A stretch of 64,000 bases of DNA from Megaustenia siamemsis (Eukaryota; Mollusca; Gastropoda; Stylommatophora; Ariophantidae): assembly GCA_032433765.1 (NCBI GenBank), contig JAVIAB010000047.1, forward strand, positions 13,968,107-14,032,106, given 5' to 3'. The position numbers and the translations under genes were made by a program. This document shows positions 11,986 to 22,488 of this stretch, in pieces (positions within the stretch are counted from its first letter, which is position 1; every line of letters begins with the position of its first letter). The notes under the pieces are model-generated. The model did no database searches and was not told where the DNA came from. It saw nothing but the letters and a program-made list of their open reading frames with translations.

Positions 11986-12050
11986 ATGGAGCAGTTGTGG
12001 ATTTTAATTCGTTTGAAGTGATACTGTGACCTTTAACTACTACAACTACA
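11985..12050 (-). repeat. R1 fragment (terminal about 65 bp)
   Basis: Matches the terminus of R1 in the copy at about 13060-13125: GAGCAGTTGTGGATTTTAAT, ATTCGTTTGAAGTGATAC and a CAACTACAACTATGG end. The rest of R1 is absent. Confidence 0.6.
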
Positions 12051-12214
12051 ACTATGGTAGATTAGACAAATCTAAACACAAAAGAATAGGTCACAGTTAA
12101 AAAAAAACAAACAAACAAAAGGTGAAATCGGCAAACAAATCAAACTAAATCAAAACCGGTTTAGAATATTAAATGAAAAAGAGAATACATTCGACAATGG
12201 CATAGTTGACATTT

Positions 12215-12320
12215 AGAAACATAAAACTCTCAAGAAACATAAAACTCTCAAGAAACATAAAACTCTCAAGAAACATAAAACTCTCAAGAAACATAAAACT
12301 CTCAAGAAACATAAAACACC
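12215..12320. repeat. 18-bp tandem repeat, about 6 copies
   Basis: Units of AAACATAAAACTCTCAAG. They produce a periodic six-residue minus-strand peptide with no biological meaning. Confidence 0.92.
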
Positions 12321-12702
12321 ATCTAGAAAAATAACACTCTAGACTTAAAATAACACGATAAATAATAAGGAAATAAACGTAAAAATAAAACAAACCTCAC
12401 AAACAATCTTACAATGAATTCAACAAACGAGCAAGCAAATAAATAATAAACATGATCATACACTCAAAAATACAATTGATATACACACAAGAACTCAATA
12501 ATCGTGATAACACATACAATACAATTTATAATTATGCAAATATAGAATATACCTCTTCGCTTGTACAATACGTTTGACAAACATACATGTAACATGAATG
12601 CACTTTGGCATAGGACAGATCTGACGGCCTCACCTAATACCGATCAGATCTGATATCGTGCAACATTATAACTCAATAGATGTTATACTACAATATAATT
12701 TT
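12321..12702. other. A+T-rich spacer
   Basis: No open frame or recognised repeat. It ends at the A-rich tail of the inverted R1 copy. Confidence 0.4.
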
Positions 12703-13120
12703 TTTTTACTTCCGGTCAATATGGCGTGTAGGGGGCAATAAATCATTGAGGCACTGTCTGAAAGTGTTCCTTGTTGCAGTTTCCTCATATTCCAAGTCCG
12801 GCTTGCTGCCGGGAGCTACTGAGATTAGTGCTCTGTGTACACGTGAGTTGTATGTTTCATCCGGATGGTGTTCCTATATTCAGATTGCTTACGATGAATA
12901 ATATCGTATGACGAAGGGCAGTTCAGTTGCGTTCACTTTCGGTGCTAATACGCCTTATGTCTTTTGACGTGTGCTGTGTTTGCTACGACGGAGACTGCAG
13001 CTGCCTTTCTTTGTTTAGATATTCCATGAGATGTTAATTCGGATGATTCCACTGGCACGGGCGGATGAGCAATTATGAATTTCCATTCGTTTGCAGTGAT
13101 ACCGTGGCCTTCGAATAACT
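12703..13120 (-). repeat. Dispersed repeat R1, copy 2 (inverted)
   Basis: The reverse complement aligns over about 420 bp with 443-865 and 63648-64000. Diagnostic blocks on the plus strand are CAGTTTCCTCATAT, CTCTGTGTACACGTGAG and CGTTTGCAGTGATACCG. In element sense it ends CCGGAAGT followed by an A run. Its opposite end merges with the hexamer array at 13121-13345. Confidence 0.8.
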
Positions 13121-13345
13121 GTAACTATAACAACTATAACTGTAACTGTAACTATAACTGTAACTGTAACTATAACTGTAACTGTAATTGTAACTATAAC
13201 TATAACTATAACTATAACTATAACTATAACCATAACTATAACTATAACTATAACCATAAATATAACTATAACTATAACTATAACTATAGCTATAGCTATA
13301 ACTATAACCATAACCATAGCTATAACTATAACTATAACCATAACA
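13121..13345. repeat. Hexanucleotide array (AACTAT/AACTGT/AACCAT)
   Basis: About 37 hexamers, AACTAT with TGT and CAT variants, directly contiguous with the end of R1. Frames on both strands (about 100 codons of Tyr/Ser or Asn/Tyr) are artefacts. Confidence 0.93.
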
Positions 13346-14750
13346 TTTTGTGCAATGAAACTTCACAGCAGTGCGTCTGTAGTACACATTTGCTCCTCTG
13401 ACGTGTCTTCACCACAATGTGGTGAGAAGGGCCTACGTGTCCACATTCTCAAGAACTGTTCAAGTGGTAGCAATGTCCGAAGGATCACCCAAGATGGACA
13501 TGTCAAAGGGCTGGAACCAGAAAAAGCATGATACAAACAAGTTGACATCGGATGCACTGGGCTACATGGCTAACATAACAGTGCAGCGTAACTCTCACCG
13601 TGAAAACCATGAGGACGAAATTAAAGCACTTTATAAACACATACACACACAATACGCTTGACCAAAACCCACACAATAAAACTGACAAACACAGACACAA
13701 ATCTTTATCAACACACGCAACACACTTGAAAAAAACAAATATGATTTTAAAAAAAAACATACTGACGTCATTTGTTATATTTCTTCTTTCAGATGGTCTT
13801 ATGGGACCGGGGAATAAAGACAGCTTACCCAGTGCAGTTGCCATGTGGTGCTCAATTGAGAGTTTTTATTTTACCCCCCTACCCAGGAAGAAAAATAAAT
13901 TGTTAAACCTTGCTGTAAATTCGAATCGGCGCTCTCTTGGTTTCAGAACAAGTTATTGATTCGACCACCGACTCTCCCCGTAGGCAATTAACGTGACAAA
14001 CATATACATAAAGAGAGTATAAACGTGACTTATATCCTTCCTCACTGTACGCAAGCAATGTATAATAAACTCACAATAATGTGGAGAACTAAGATCGAGG
14101 CGGAATATTTTAAGAGCGAGGGGAACTTTTTAACGAGTGTGGAAATTGTGATGTCATTTAATTAGAAATAAGAAGTTAGGAAGGGTGGAGACGCAGAGTG
14201 GTTTGAAATAGAAAAAATACACGAAAAACGGGATGCTGAAAAGACATGGGATAAACTATAGAGAAAGAATTCTGGAGTTATAAGGGAAAGTAAAATAATA
14301 GGTGGGAGCAAATATAATAGGAAATAGTGCAAATATAGTAGCGGCGGATATTCAGAGGAAGCAACGGAGGTCACGACTCCTCTAATATTTTATCAGAATA
14401 CTTAACACAATCACACTCCGGCTTAATGAGTTAAATGTCAGTGTACGATGTACAATCAGCAGCCATATTTCTTATTATAACCGTGATATAGTTCAAGTAA
14501 TATCAGACGTTATATATAAATATATAGGCATGGATGTCTAGGGAGATCAAACCTATTACAGCACGACGTGTATCGATTTTGCAATGTGTATGAGGACTAA
14601 GTAGGGTATTTCAGCAATCACCTCCCTCGTTACCATGACAACAGTGGTTCAACTAATCAGATTTTTTTTCTCTCCTCTATATCGTAAAGTAGAAATAAAG
14701 ACCGACAGGAGGCCAGTTTTCTTAATATCTCCTTAAATCCATGTGCTGTG
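13346..14750. other. Unassigned region, possible fragment of unknown repeat or exon
   Basis: A 170-bp plus-strand open stretch at about 13375-13530 translates to ordinary-looking sequence (CSSDVSSPQCGEKGLRVHIL, then a stop after GLEPEKA). It has no start, splice context or domain that I know. The remainder to 14750 is A+T-rich with no recognised gene; a 70-codon minus-strand frame at 14162-14374 looks non-coding. Confidence 0.35.

Positions 14751-14752
<2 letters not shown>

Positions 14753-14805
<53 letters not shown>
14753..14805. repeat. (TA)n microsatellite
   Basis: A pure TA run immediately beyond the 3' end of the minus-strand RNase H LINE. Confidence 0.95.
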
Positions 14806-14829
14806 GAATAAAAATGTATGATATTGAGT

Positions 14830-15560
14830 TATTGAGTTATTAGCGGGTCATCATCATTACACTCCGAACATGTCCATAGGTGCTCATATCTCCTCCTCAG
14901 CAAGTCCCTCAGTGTCCAGCGACTTACGACACCAGTTCTGTGTTGGTTGGTAAGTCTTCTTACACGCCCACTAAGTTTCTCGTTTCTGGCTGTGCCCATT
15001 TTAACTCCCATCTCTTTCATCCGAAGGAGTGACGTGGATTTGTGGTGGTCGAAGTTCTGTGCTCTTCCCACATCTCTGAGGGCATTGATGATGTCCGCCA
15101 ATCCATTGGTTGACCGTCCTCAACGACAGCGCAGCTAGCCAACCTGTCCGTTCTTTCAATTCCCCGTACTCCCGCATGTCCAGGGACATCGACAAAGGTG
15201 ACCTTACGCATTTATTACTTCAGCAATGACTCTAACCATTGCATGCGTACAGAGCCCGCCTCCACTTCTTTTTTATTTTACTCATCGAATCACTTAGTAT
15301 ACAGGCATGGGTGTAGTCTTGTGACTCTAACCAGTTGAATGCCCTGGTCACTACCATCACCTCAATCGTCATGTTACTCGTGGTCATGACCATTGCACCA
15401 CTGTCTTCTTTGACTATTCTGCCTGCCATGCGGGCTGTAAATGCCCATGCATTTCTTTGGTGTCGTATTACAGATCCGTCTGTATAGGTGACTGCATCTT
15501 TCTCATCGATGTTATCGCAGATGAGACCGTTGACCTCCGCATTGACCACGACTGAGTTCT
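14830..15560 (-). mobile_element. LINE 3' part with RNase H domain (second lineage)
   Basis: Minus-strand frames join, across frameshifts near 15210 and 15060, into an RNase H and C-terminal tail. The first RNase H strand is AVTYTDGSVI, a central stretch carries the acidic IEV and LSDS, the block FVDVPGHAGVRGIERTDRLA matches the usual PGHxGxxGNExAD end of RNase H, and the tail contains DGQPMDW and HLWTCSECND. The expected N and A in the NERAD motif read I and T. RT is absent, so this is a 5'-truncated pseudogene. It is clearly distinct from the RNase H of the I-like LINE at 26065-26852. Confidence 0.82.
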
Positions 15561-15823
15561 GTTCCCTACTTTTCCGGTCGAGTGTGACAATACACGAGAA
15601 TATCCCCTTGAATATCTGTATGAGATGTTAATTAGTAACAAAAACAAGTTTTGTCATAACTTATGATACACATAATTATGATAACATGATGTAATTATGA
15701 TAATTTAGTTCAATACCGAAAGAAACTATTTTACAAAGCATCAATTAGAGAGTTACAACAGAGTCTGATAACACTGACTTTCTTTCGCCGAGACAATCAT
15801 ACTTCGTTCTTCACACCACAGCG
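15561..15823. other. Spacer
   Basis: A+T-rich sequence with short TTATGATA motifs and no recognised gene. Confidence 0.4.
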
Positions 15824-15908
15824 TCAGACCACGTCACACCACGTCACACCACAGCGTCACACCACGTCACACCACGTCACACCACGTCATGCCACGTCAC
15901 ACCACGAC
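15824..15908. repeat. 10-bp tandem repeat (ACGTCACACC)
   Basis: About eight decamers, some reading ACAGCGTCAC, immediately next to the LTR-like block that follows. Confidence 0.85.
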
Positions 15909-15930
15909 AAAGTGATAGTTGTTGATTCAC

Positions 15931-16567
15931 TGCACACATAATTCTCTCGTGGAAGTAGCTGTAAGTTTATTTACATGTAACGTATCCAATGAAACAAAAT
16001 ATATACAAGCCAACGGTGTACAATTCGCTCGGCTGTTCACACATTAATGTCCTGAATGCACATCTCTCTACTGCAGTCGTGCCTCAGTTCGTCTCTCACA
16101 CACAATCGGCCCAACACTGAATCACTCTCGTCTGGATCCTAATATTTACTCCCTATACTAATACAATGAATTTTCTCGTCAATAAATTCGGGACATACTT
16201 CTGCAACTAGTCTAACTCTCTATACGACTTGGGCTTCACGAGCCACTGGCTTATGCCTATATACGGGGGTCTACAGCCCCCATGTGAATCTGTCTTCCAG
16301 CCTCGTACATGGGATTATATACTTCGTCTCAGAACCAATCAAATTACTCTACGTCATCTCATGCTTTGTCCCTTAACCAATCACAACTTCCCTACGTTAT
16401 CTCCTCCCCTCAAAGTTCACACTCTCAATCAGTCACGAGACTTCCGCTATCCTGCCTGAACATCATTCTCTTCACATTTATCATGACCTCTTCTCATGCT
16501 ATATTCACTCACTCACCTCAACCATCTCCTTATCTCCTTCACTGTTACAGGATTAGATAGACTGACA
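15931..16567 (-). mobile_element. Possible solo LTR
   Basis: On the minus strand the block starts TGTCAGTCTA (16567) and has promoter-like features in LTR order: two GATTGGTT boxes, a TATA box (AGTATATAATCC, about 16310-16322), about 340 bp of leader-like sequence, then GTAAATAAACTT with an AATAAA signal near 15970. No primer-binding site, gag or pol is adjacent, and I found no convincing target-site duplication. The exact 3' border is uncertain. A host promoter/terminator arrangement is an alternative. Confidence 0.4.
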
Positions 16568-16596
16568 CATGGAACTCAAGTTAAATTTTATACTGT

Positions 16597-16845
16597 GAAC
16601 ATACGATAACCGGTTGAAATATGTTGTCATCACTCTGTGAACATACCAAAACAGGTTGAAATATGTTGTCAACACTCTCTTAACATATCATAACAGGTTC
16701 AAATATGCTGTCATCACTCTGTGAACATACCATAACAGGTTGAAATATGTTGTCAACACTCTGTGAATATACCATAACATGTTGAAATATGTTGTCAACA
16801 CTGTGAACATATAACAGGTTTAATTATTTTGTCAACACTATGAAT
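16597..16845. repeat. Minisatellite, about 42-bp unit x 6
   Basis: Tandem units contain ACCATAACAGGTTGAAATAT and GTTGTCAACACTCTGTGAA. The right-hand units are shorter and more diverged. Non-coding. Confidence 0.9.
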
Positions 16846-17054
16846 GGAAAGATGTGATTAATGTGATTGTGGCTCAAACAAAAATGACTGTGAACATTAC
16901 TATAGAAGCGTCCAACATGCGATGAAACCATATCTTGCTATAACGCTTCTGGATATGCACATGTTATCAGTATTGAGCTGATCAATGTTTTCATCCGATA
17001 TGTTGATATTAACCTAAATGCTAAGTCAAGGGAAGTTAAAGAAAAATATAGATT

Positions 17055-17310
17055 TCAGTGTCGCCCTCGAGACAGAGCGGTTGCGGGTTCAAATCCCGGC
17101 TACACCGGATTTTTATTTATGATTTTCTCTCTGCGGCAACCACCCATGATCTCAGCAGCGAGGCCCGGCTAGAAACGTCAATTAATCATCGACGGAAAAA
17201 ATATGAGTACCTCCGAAGACGGAGTTACATGCCTGTGCGGCGTGGGACACCTGTGCACAGGGACTTCGTCAGAGGTAAAAGCTGGCGGAAAAAAAATTTT
17301 CAGGGTAGAT
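17055..17310 (+). mobile_element. SINE2 (tRNA-related), copy 1
   Basis: A B-box-like GCGGGTTCAAATCCCGGC is followed by a body shared with 54376-54732: TTTATTTATGATTT, CTGCGGCAACCACCC, GAAACGTCAA, CATCGACGGAAAAAA and GTAAAAGCTGGCG. The A-box part looks incomplete, suggesting 5' truncation or decay. The downstream 114-codon frame is incidental. Confidence 0.7.
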
Positions 17311-17469
17311 TATCATCATCGTGTTCCATACAGTTTGACGTAAGCGATCATGTTGTTTCAAAATTTGCTATACGCAGTGCATCGCATCAATTATGTTTGT
17401 GATTGTTTTCCATTTTTGTGTGTGCAGTTTTCGATGTTCTATGTGGACAATTTTTTGACTAAACTTCAT

Positions 17470-18340
17470 TAATTTCCTTTGAATGTTATTATTGTGCCCA
17501 CGTAGTTGAGGCTTGCAATTGTTTTCCGATTTGTCTCGCTTATGTTTATGTTAACCCCGAGTGTTGCTTTTTCTTCCATATGACCGTTATTACTTATAAT
17601 TTCTTACTGCTTATGGCGGAGACCTTTTCTTTCTTTCACTAATATATCTACCATTTCTTGTAGTAGATTTCTCATCTCTGCTATTCAGACTCGCATATAG
17701 CGGTTTGTTTATTTTGTGATCATTAAGTTAATTCTTTTACTTCTACTATTGATCTCATAACAGGAAATTGAAGTCTTTGAAATGTGGATTTATAGAAGAA
17801 TAGGTAGAATTGGATGGAAAGAAAAGAAAACAAGCGATGATGTTTTAAAACAACTAAAAATGAAAAGAGAACTACTAAACACAATTAGAACAAGACAAAT
17901 GAGATTGTTAGGGGATGTTAAAAGACGCAACAGCCTAATAAAAGTAATATTGGAATGGAAAATACAAGGTAAAATAGGCAGAGGCAGACCAAGACTAACG
18001 TGGACAAGCAACGTCAAAAGATGGACAAGGCAACCTAAGACAATCTGCACCATCAAAGCAAGAAACAAAGCAGAATGGCGCTCCATGGTAGCCAATCTTC
18101 GATGCGGAGACGGCGCTCGATGCTGATAAAGATTGATCTCATAAGATTATCGACGCAAAGTGTGAACAAATCACGTCAAGTTACCATACCATTTTTCCTA
18201 TTTTTTTAATTCAATTCCACCTCACATTTAGCTTTACCGCAGCTTCCCATTTTTACGCATTCATTTGCATTTCTTTTGTATTAACCCTGATATAACACAA
18301 CCTTGCCTGACTTCTTGCTTTGTATAACAGTGTATGTTCT
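17470..18340 (-). mobile_element. RTE-like reverse transcriptase remnant split by a nested insertion
   Basis: The minus strand carries the same RT segment as 39660-40740. Its two parts lie at 18145-18340 (upstream of and into the MRSI motif) and 17470-17760 (RT fingers/palm to a YVGTI-like region), with many stops. They are separated by the plus-strand element at 17761-18131. The direct repeat ATTGATCTCATAA occurs at 17748-17760 and 18132-18144, so the interruption is a later retroposition. Confidence 0.8.
17761..18131 (+). mobile_element. RTE-like LINE 3' end, nested insertion with TSD
   Basis: Codes for FEMWIYRRIGRIGWKEKKT, RTRQMRLLGDVKRR and GRGRPRLTWTSNVKRW, the same RT C-terminus as 11405-11985. 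It ends at CGATGCTGATAAAG, a short trinucleotide-like tail. It is 371 bp, 5'-truncated and flanked by a perfect 13-bp target-site duplication. The frame is still open over 114 codons, which suggests a relatively young insertion into an old, stop-riddled host element. Confidence 0.92.
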
Positions 18341-18790
18341 TTGACGATAAAAATAAATCGTCACACTGATAAAAGAGACGATTTAGATGAAAGAAAACAC
18401 ACGAGTATTAATAAATCCCTCAAACACGGGTGGTGAACAATAGAAATAAATACGGAGATATTTCCTCTCTTACATTAATACTTTCACGAAACACTCTGAA
18501 AAGGAACAATGTTTCCAAAATGTATTTTTCTTGTTCCAGGGATCACAAGGAGGTCTATGACAAGCTGGCAAGCACGTTTGTATAGAAAGTTGTGATATAT
18601 ATTGTACTCTAACTGGGTCGACATAACCACGTTCACTAGGTTTGTGAATGGAATAAATGTGGCCTGAGGTCAGGTCTGGTTGGGTCACTGCTTGAACTTC
18701 TCAAACACGTTCCCGTGTAAGGTCATATCCCAGGCGGCCTGTTTTCGGTTGTTCAAACTGTAAATCCCAATCTGGCAAACTATGTATTTG
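18341..18790. other. Unassigned spacer
   Basis: No recognised gene. The 72-codon minus-strand frame at 18470-18688 has no domain I know. Confidence 0.4.
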
Positions 18791-18794
18791 TATC

Positions 18795-20625
18795 TGAGAC
18801 ATTTAGGACGTTGTGTGGGGGGTGGCGATTGGGTGTATTTGATTGTAGGTGTGGGGGGGGGATGGCGATAAGGTGTGTTAAATGTGGATGTGGGGGTGGC
18901 GTTAGTGTATTTAATTGTAGGTGTGTGTGTGGGGGGTGGCGATAGAGTGTATTTGATTGTAGGTGTGTGGGGGTGGCGATAGAGAGTATTTGATTGTAGG
19001 TGTGAGGGGTAGCGATAGAGTGTATTTGATTGTAGGTGTAGGGATATGGTGTGTTTGATTGTGGGTGTGGGGTGGCGATAGAGTGTATTTGATTGTAGGT
19101 GTAGGGATAGGGTGTGTTTGATTGTGGGTGTGAGGTGGCGATAGGGTGTATTTGATTGTGGGTGTAGCGATAGGGTGTGTTTGATTGTGGGTGTGGGGTG
19201 GCGATAGGGTGTATTTAATTGTGGGTGTAGCGATAGGGTGTGATTGATTGTGGGTGTGGGGTGGCGATAGGGTGTATATGATTGTAGGTGTGGTGATAGA
19301 GTGTATTTGATTGTGTGTGTGCTATGGCAATAGGATGTGTTTGATTGTGGGTGGGGGTGGCGATAGAGTGTATTTGATTGTAGGTGTGGCGATAGGGTGA
19401 TTTTGATTGTAGGTGTGTTGATAGGGTGTGTTTGATAGTGAGTGTGGGGTGGCGATAGGGTGTGTTTGATTGTGGGTGTGGGGTGGCGATAGAGTGTATT
19501 TGATTGTGAGTGTGGGGTGGCGATAGGGTGTGTTCGATTGTGGGTGTGGCGATAGGGTGTGTTTGATTGTGGGTGTGGCGATAGGGTGTGTTTGATTGTG
19601 GGTGTGGCGATAGGGTGTGTTTGATTGTAGGTGTGGCGATAGGGTGTGTTTGATTGTAGGTGTGCGGGGTGGCGATCGGGTGTATTTGATTGTGGGTGTG
19701 GGGTGGCGATATGGTGTGTTTGATTATGAGTGGGGCGATAGGGTTTATTTGATTGTGGGTGTGGGGTGGCGATAGAGTGTATTTGATTGTAGGTGTGGCG
19801 ATAGGGTGTATTTGATTGTATGTGTGGCGATAGGGTGTGTTCGATTGTGGGTGTGGGCTGGCAATAGGGTGTGTTTGATTGTAGGTGTGGCGATAGGTTG
19901 TGTTTGATTGTAGGTGTGCGGGGTGACGATCGGGTGTATTTGATTGTGGGTGTGGGGTGGCCATATGGTGTGTTTGATTGTGGGTGGGGCGATAGAGTGT
20001 ATTTGATTGTGGGTGTGGAGTGGCGATATAGTGTATTTGATTGTAGGTGTGGCGATAGGGTGTATTTGATTGTAGGTGTGGCGATAGGGTGTGTTCTATT
20101 ATGGGTGTGGGCTGGCAATAGGGTGTGTTTGATTGTGGGTGCGGGGATAGGGTGTATTTGTTTGTAGGTGTGGGATGTGGCAATAGTGTGTCTTTGATTG
20201 TGGGTGACGATAGGGTGTATTTGATTGTGGGTGTGGGGGGTGGAAATAGTGTGTCTTTGATTGTGGATGTGGCGATAGGGTGTATTTGATTGTAGGTGTG
20301 GGGGTGTCAATAGTGTGTCTTTGATTGTGGGTGTGGCGATAGGGTGTATTTGATTGTGGGTGTGGCGATATGGTGTATTTGATTGTAGGTGTGGGGGTGG
20401 CAATTGTGTGTCTTTGATTGTGGGTGTGGCAATAGGGTTTGTTTGATTGTGGGTGTTGCGATAGGGTGTGTTTGATTGTGGGTGTGGCGATAGGGTGTAT
20501 TTGATTGTATGTATAGGTGGTGGCAATAGTGTGTCTTTGATTGTGGGTGTGGCAATAGGGCTTGTTTGATTGTGGGCGTGGCGATAGGGTGTTTTTGATT
20601 GTAGGTGTGGCGATAGGGTGTGTTT
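18795..20625. repeat. G-rich minisatellite, 27-36-bp units
   Basis: About 60 variable tandem units with GCGATAGGGTGTGTTTGATT then GTGGGTGTG, differing by G-run insertions such as GTGGGGTGG. The plus strand is strongly G/T-rich. The 718-codon minus-strand frame, rich in His, Pro, Thr and Asn, is entirely this array read through and is not a protein gene. Confidence 0.95.
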
Positions 20626-20631
20626 CGGATA

Positions 20632-20845
20632 GAGGTATGAGCAATGTTTGGGGATAGAGGTATGAGCAATGTGTGGTGATAGAGGTATGAGCAATGTGTG
20701 GTGATAGAGGTATGAGCAATGTGTGGTGATAGAGGTATGAGCAATGTGAGGTGATAGAGGTATGAGCGATGTGTGGGGATAGGGGTTAGGGTTAGGGTTA
20801 GAGGTATGAGCGATGTGTGGGGATAGGGGTATGAGTAACACGTGA
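20632..20845. repeat. 25-bp tandem repeat with embedded TTAGGG units
   Basis: About eight units of AGAGGTATGAGCAATGTGTG plus GTGAT. Between units at about 20784-20803 is a short run of GGTTAGGGTTAGGGTTAG, the same hexamer that forms the array starting 550 bp to the right. Confidence 0.9.
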
Positions 20846-21344
20846 AAATTGTCAGAATCATGTGGGGATAGATGTGTTGGTAATATGTGAGGTTGGAGCT
20901 AGAATTGGCGTCTGACTCAAAAGGGAGAGAAACAGGTGTGCATGACTTATAATAACATGCAGGTACTGACGTAAAAATCACTCAAGACAATACAAACATT
21001 AATATCTTGCTCCTTGAGAAATGTTAAATTGCAGTCGCGTCTACAATATAAGACTTGAAAGTCAACATGGATAAATAATGTTCTACAGACTAACGAAAAT
21101 TAATAAACAACCCAGATATAAGACAGGTTCATGTATGAATGATCTGCGAATCTAGAAGTACGGATAACCTGAAGATCTGCAAGTATAAATGGCTTATGGA
21201 CATTAAGTATGAGTTGAATACACACTATACTAATGTCAAAAGATACTTTTTTTGTTCCGGAGCTCTTGAGTCACTTGATTTTCTTGAAATTAATTATCTG
21301 TTTATATATAATCAACACTTTAGTGTGGTTGGGCTGTAAGAGTT

Positions 21345-22005
21345 ACGGTTAGTGTAAGGGTTACGGTAAGGGTTAGAGTTACGGTAAGGGTAAGGGTTAG
21401 GGTTAGGGTTACGGTAAGGGTTAGGGTTACAGTAAGGGTTAGGGTTAGGGTTACGGTAAGGGTTAGGGTTAGGGTTACGGTAAGGGTTAGGGTTAGGGTT
21501 AGGGTTACGGTAAGGGTTAGGGTTAGGGTTAGGGTTACGGTAAGGGTTAGGGTTAGGGTTACGGTAAGGGTTAGGGTTAGGGTTACGGTAAGGGTTAGGG
21601 TTAGGGTTACGGTAAGGGTTAGGGTTACGGTAAGGGTTAGGGTTACGGTAAGGGTTAGGGTTACGGTAAGGGTTAGGGTTACGGTAAGGGTTAGGGTTAG
21701 GGTAAGGGTTAGGGTTACGGTAAGGGTTAGGGTTACGGTAAGGGTTAGGGTTACGGTAAGGGTTAGGGTTAGGGTTACGGTAAGGGTTAGGGTTAGGGTT
21801 AGGGTTAGGGTTACGGTAAGGGTTAGGGTTACGGTAAGGGTTAGGGTTAGGGTTACGGTAAGGGTTAGGGTTAGCGTTAGGGTTACGGTTAGGGTTAGGG
21901 TTAGGGTTAGGGTTAGGGGTTAGGGTTAGGGTTAGGGTTAGGGGTTAGGGGTTAGGGTTAGGGTTAGGGCTAGGGGTTAGGGTTAGGGTTAGGGTTAGGG
22001 TTAGG

Positions 22006-22043
<38 letters not shown>

Positions 22044-22300
22044 TAGGGTTAGGGTTATGAATAGAGATAGATATAGAGTTATCGTTATGTTTAGGTTTAC
22101 GTTTAGGTTTAGAGTTAGGGATAGAGACAGAGATAGAGTTAGGTGTAGGAATGGGAATTGGAATAGGAATAAGGATTGGTTAGGGTTAGAATTAGGGATA
22201 GAGATAGAGTTAGAGATAGGGATAGGAATTTGGATTGGTCAGCGTTAGACTTACGGTTAGGGACATGGTTAGGGTTAGGAATAGCGTTATGGTTAGGGTT
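21345..22300 (+). repeat. Interstitial telomere-like array (TTAGGG with TTACGG/TAAGGG variants)
   Basis: About 650 bp of TTAGGG hexamers are interrupted at regular short intervals by the pair TTACGGTAAGGG, giving 18-, 24- and 30-bp super-units. Near 22000-22050 it changes to GTGAGG, then decays into TTAGAGATAGGG-like sequence up to about 22300. TTAGGG is the telomere repeat of most animals, but the array is internal and degenerate. Confidence 0.95.
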
Positions 22301-22488
22301 AGCGTTTGGTTGTAGTTATATAGGTTTCCATAAAACGTGTAAGCTACTGTTTGCTTTGTAATGAAGGAGTATGGATTAAACGATAAGGACAGAACGTTGA
22401 AGAAAAGGAGAAAGTAAGAGCAGTAAATAGAATAGGAAATTGATATAATATAAAAGGAAGGAGAAAAAAGTGTTGAATATATATATAT

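Noticed and set aside
17470..18131. Twin-priming inversion (minus-strand RT next to a plus-strand RT tail)
   Set aside because: The minus-strand element resumes beyond 18144 and a 13-bp TSD brackets the plus-strand part, so it is a nested insertion.
18685..20841. A 718-codon minus-strand open frame plus overlapping 200-320-codon frames
   Set aside because: All lie in the 27-36-bp minisatellite. The peptides repeat His/Pro/Thr/Asn motifs in every phase.
21345..22300. True chromosome end
   Set aside because: The array is degenerate and unique sequence with transposons continues for more than 40 kb to its right.
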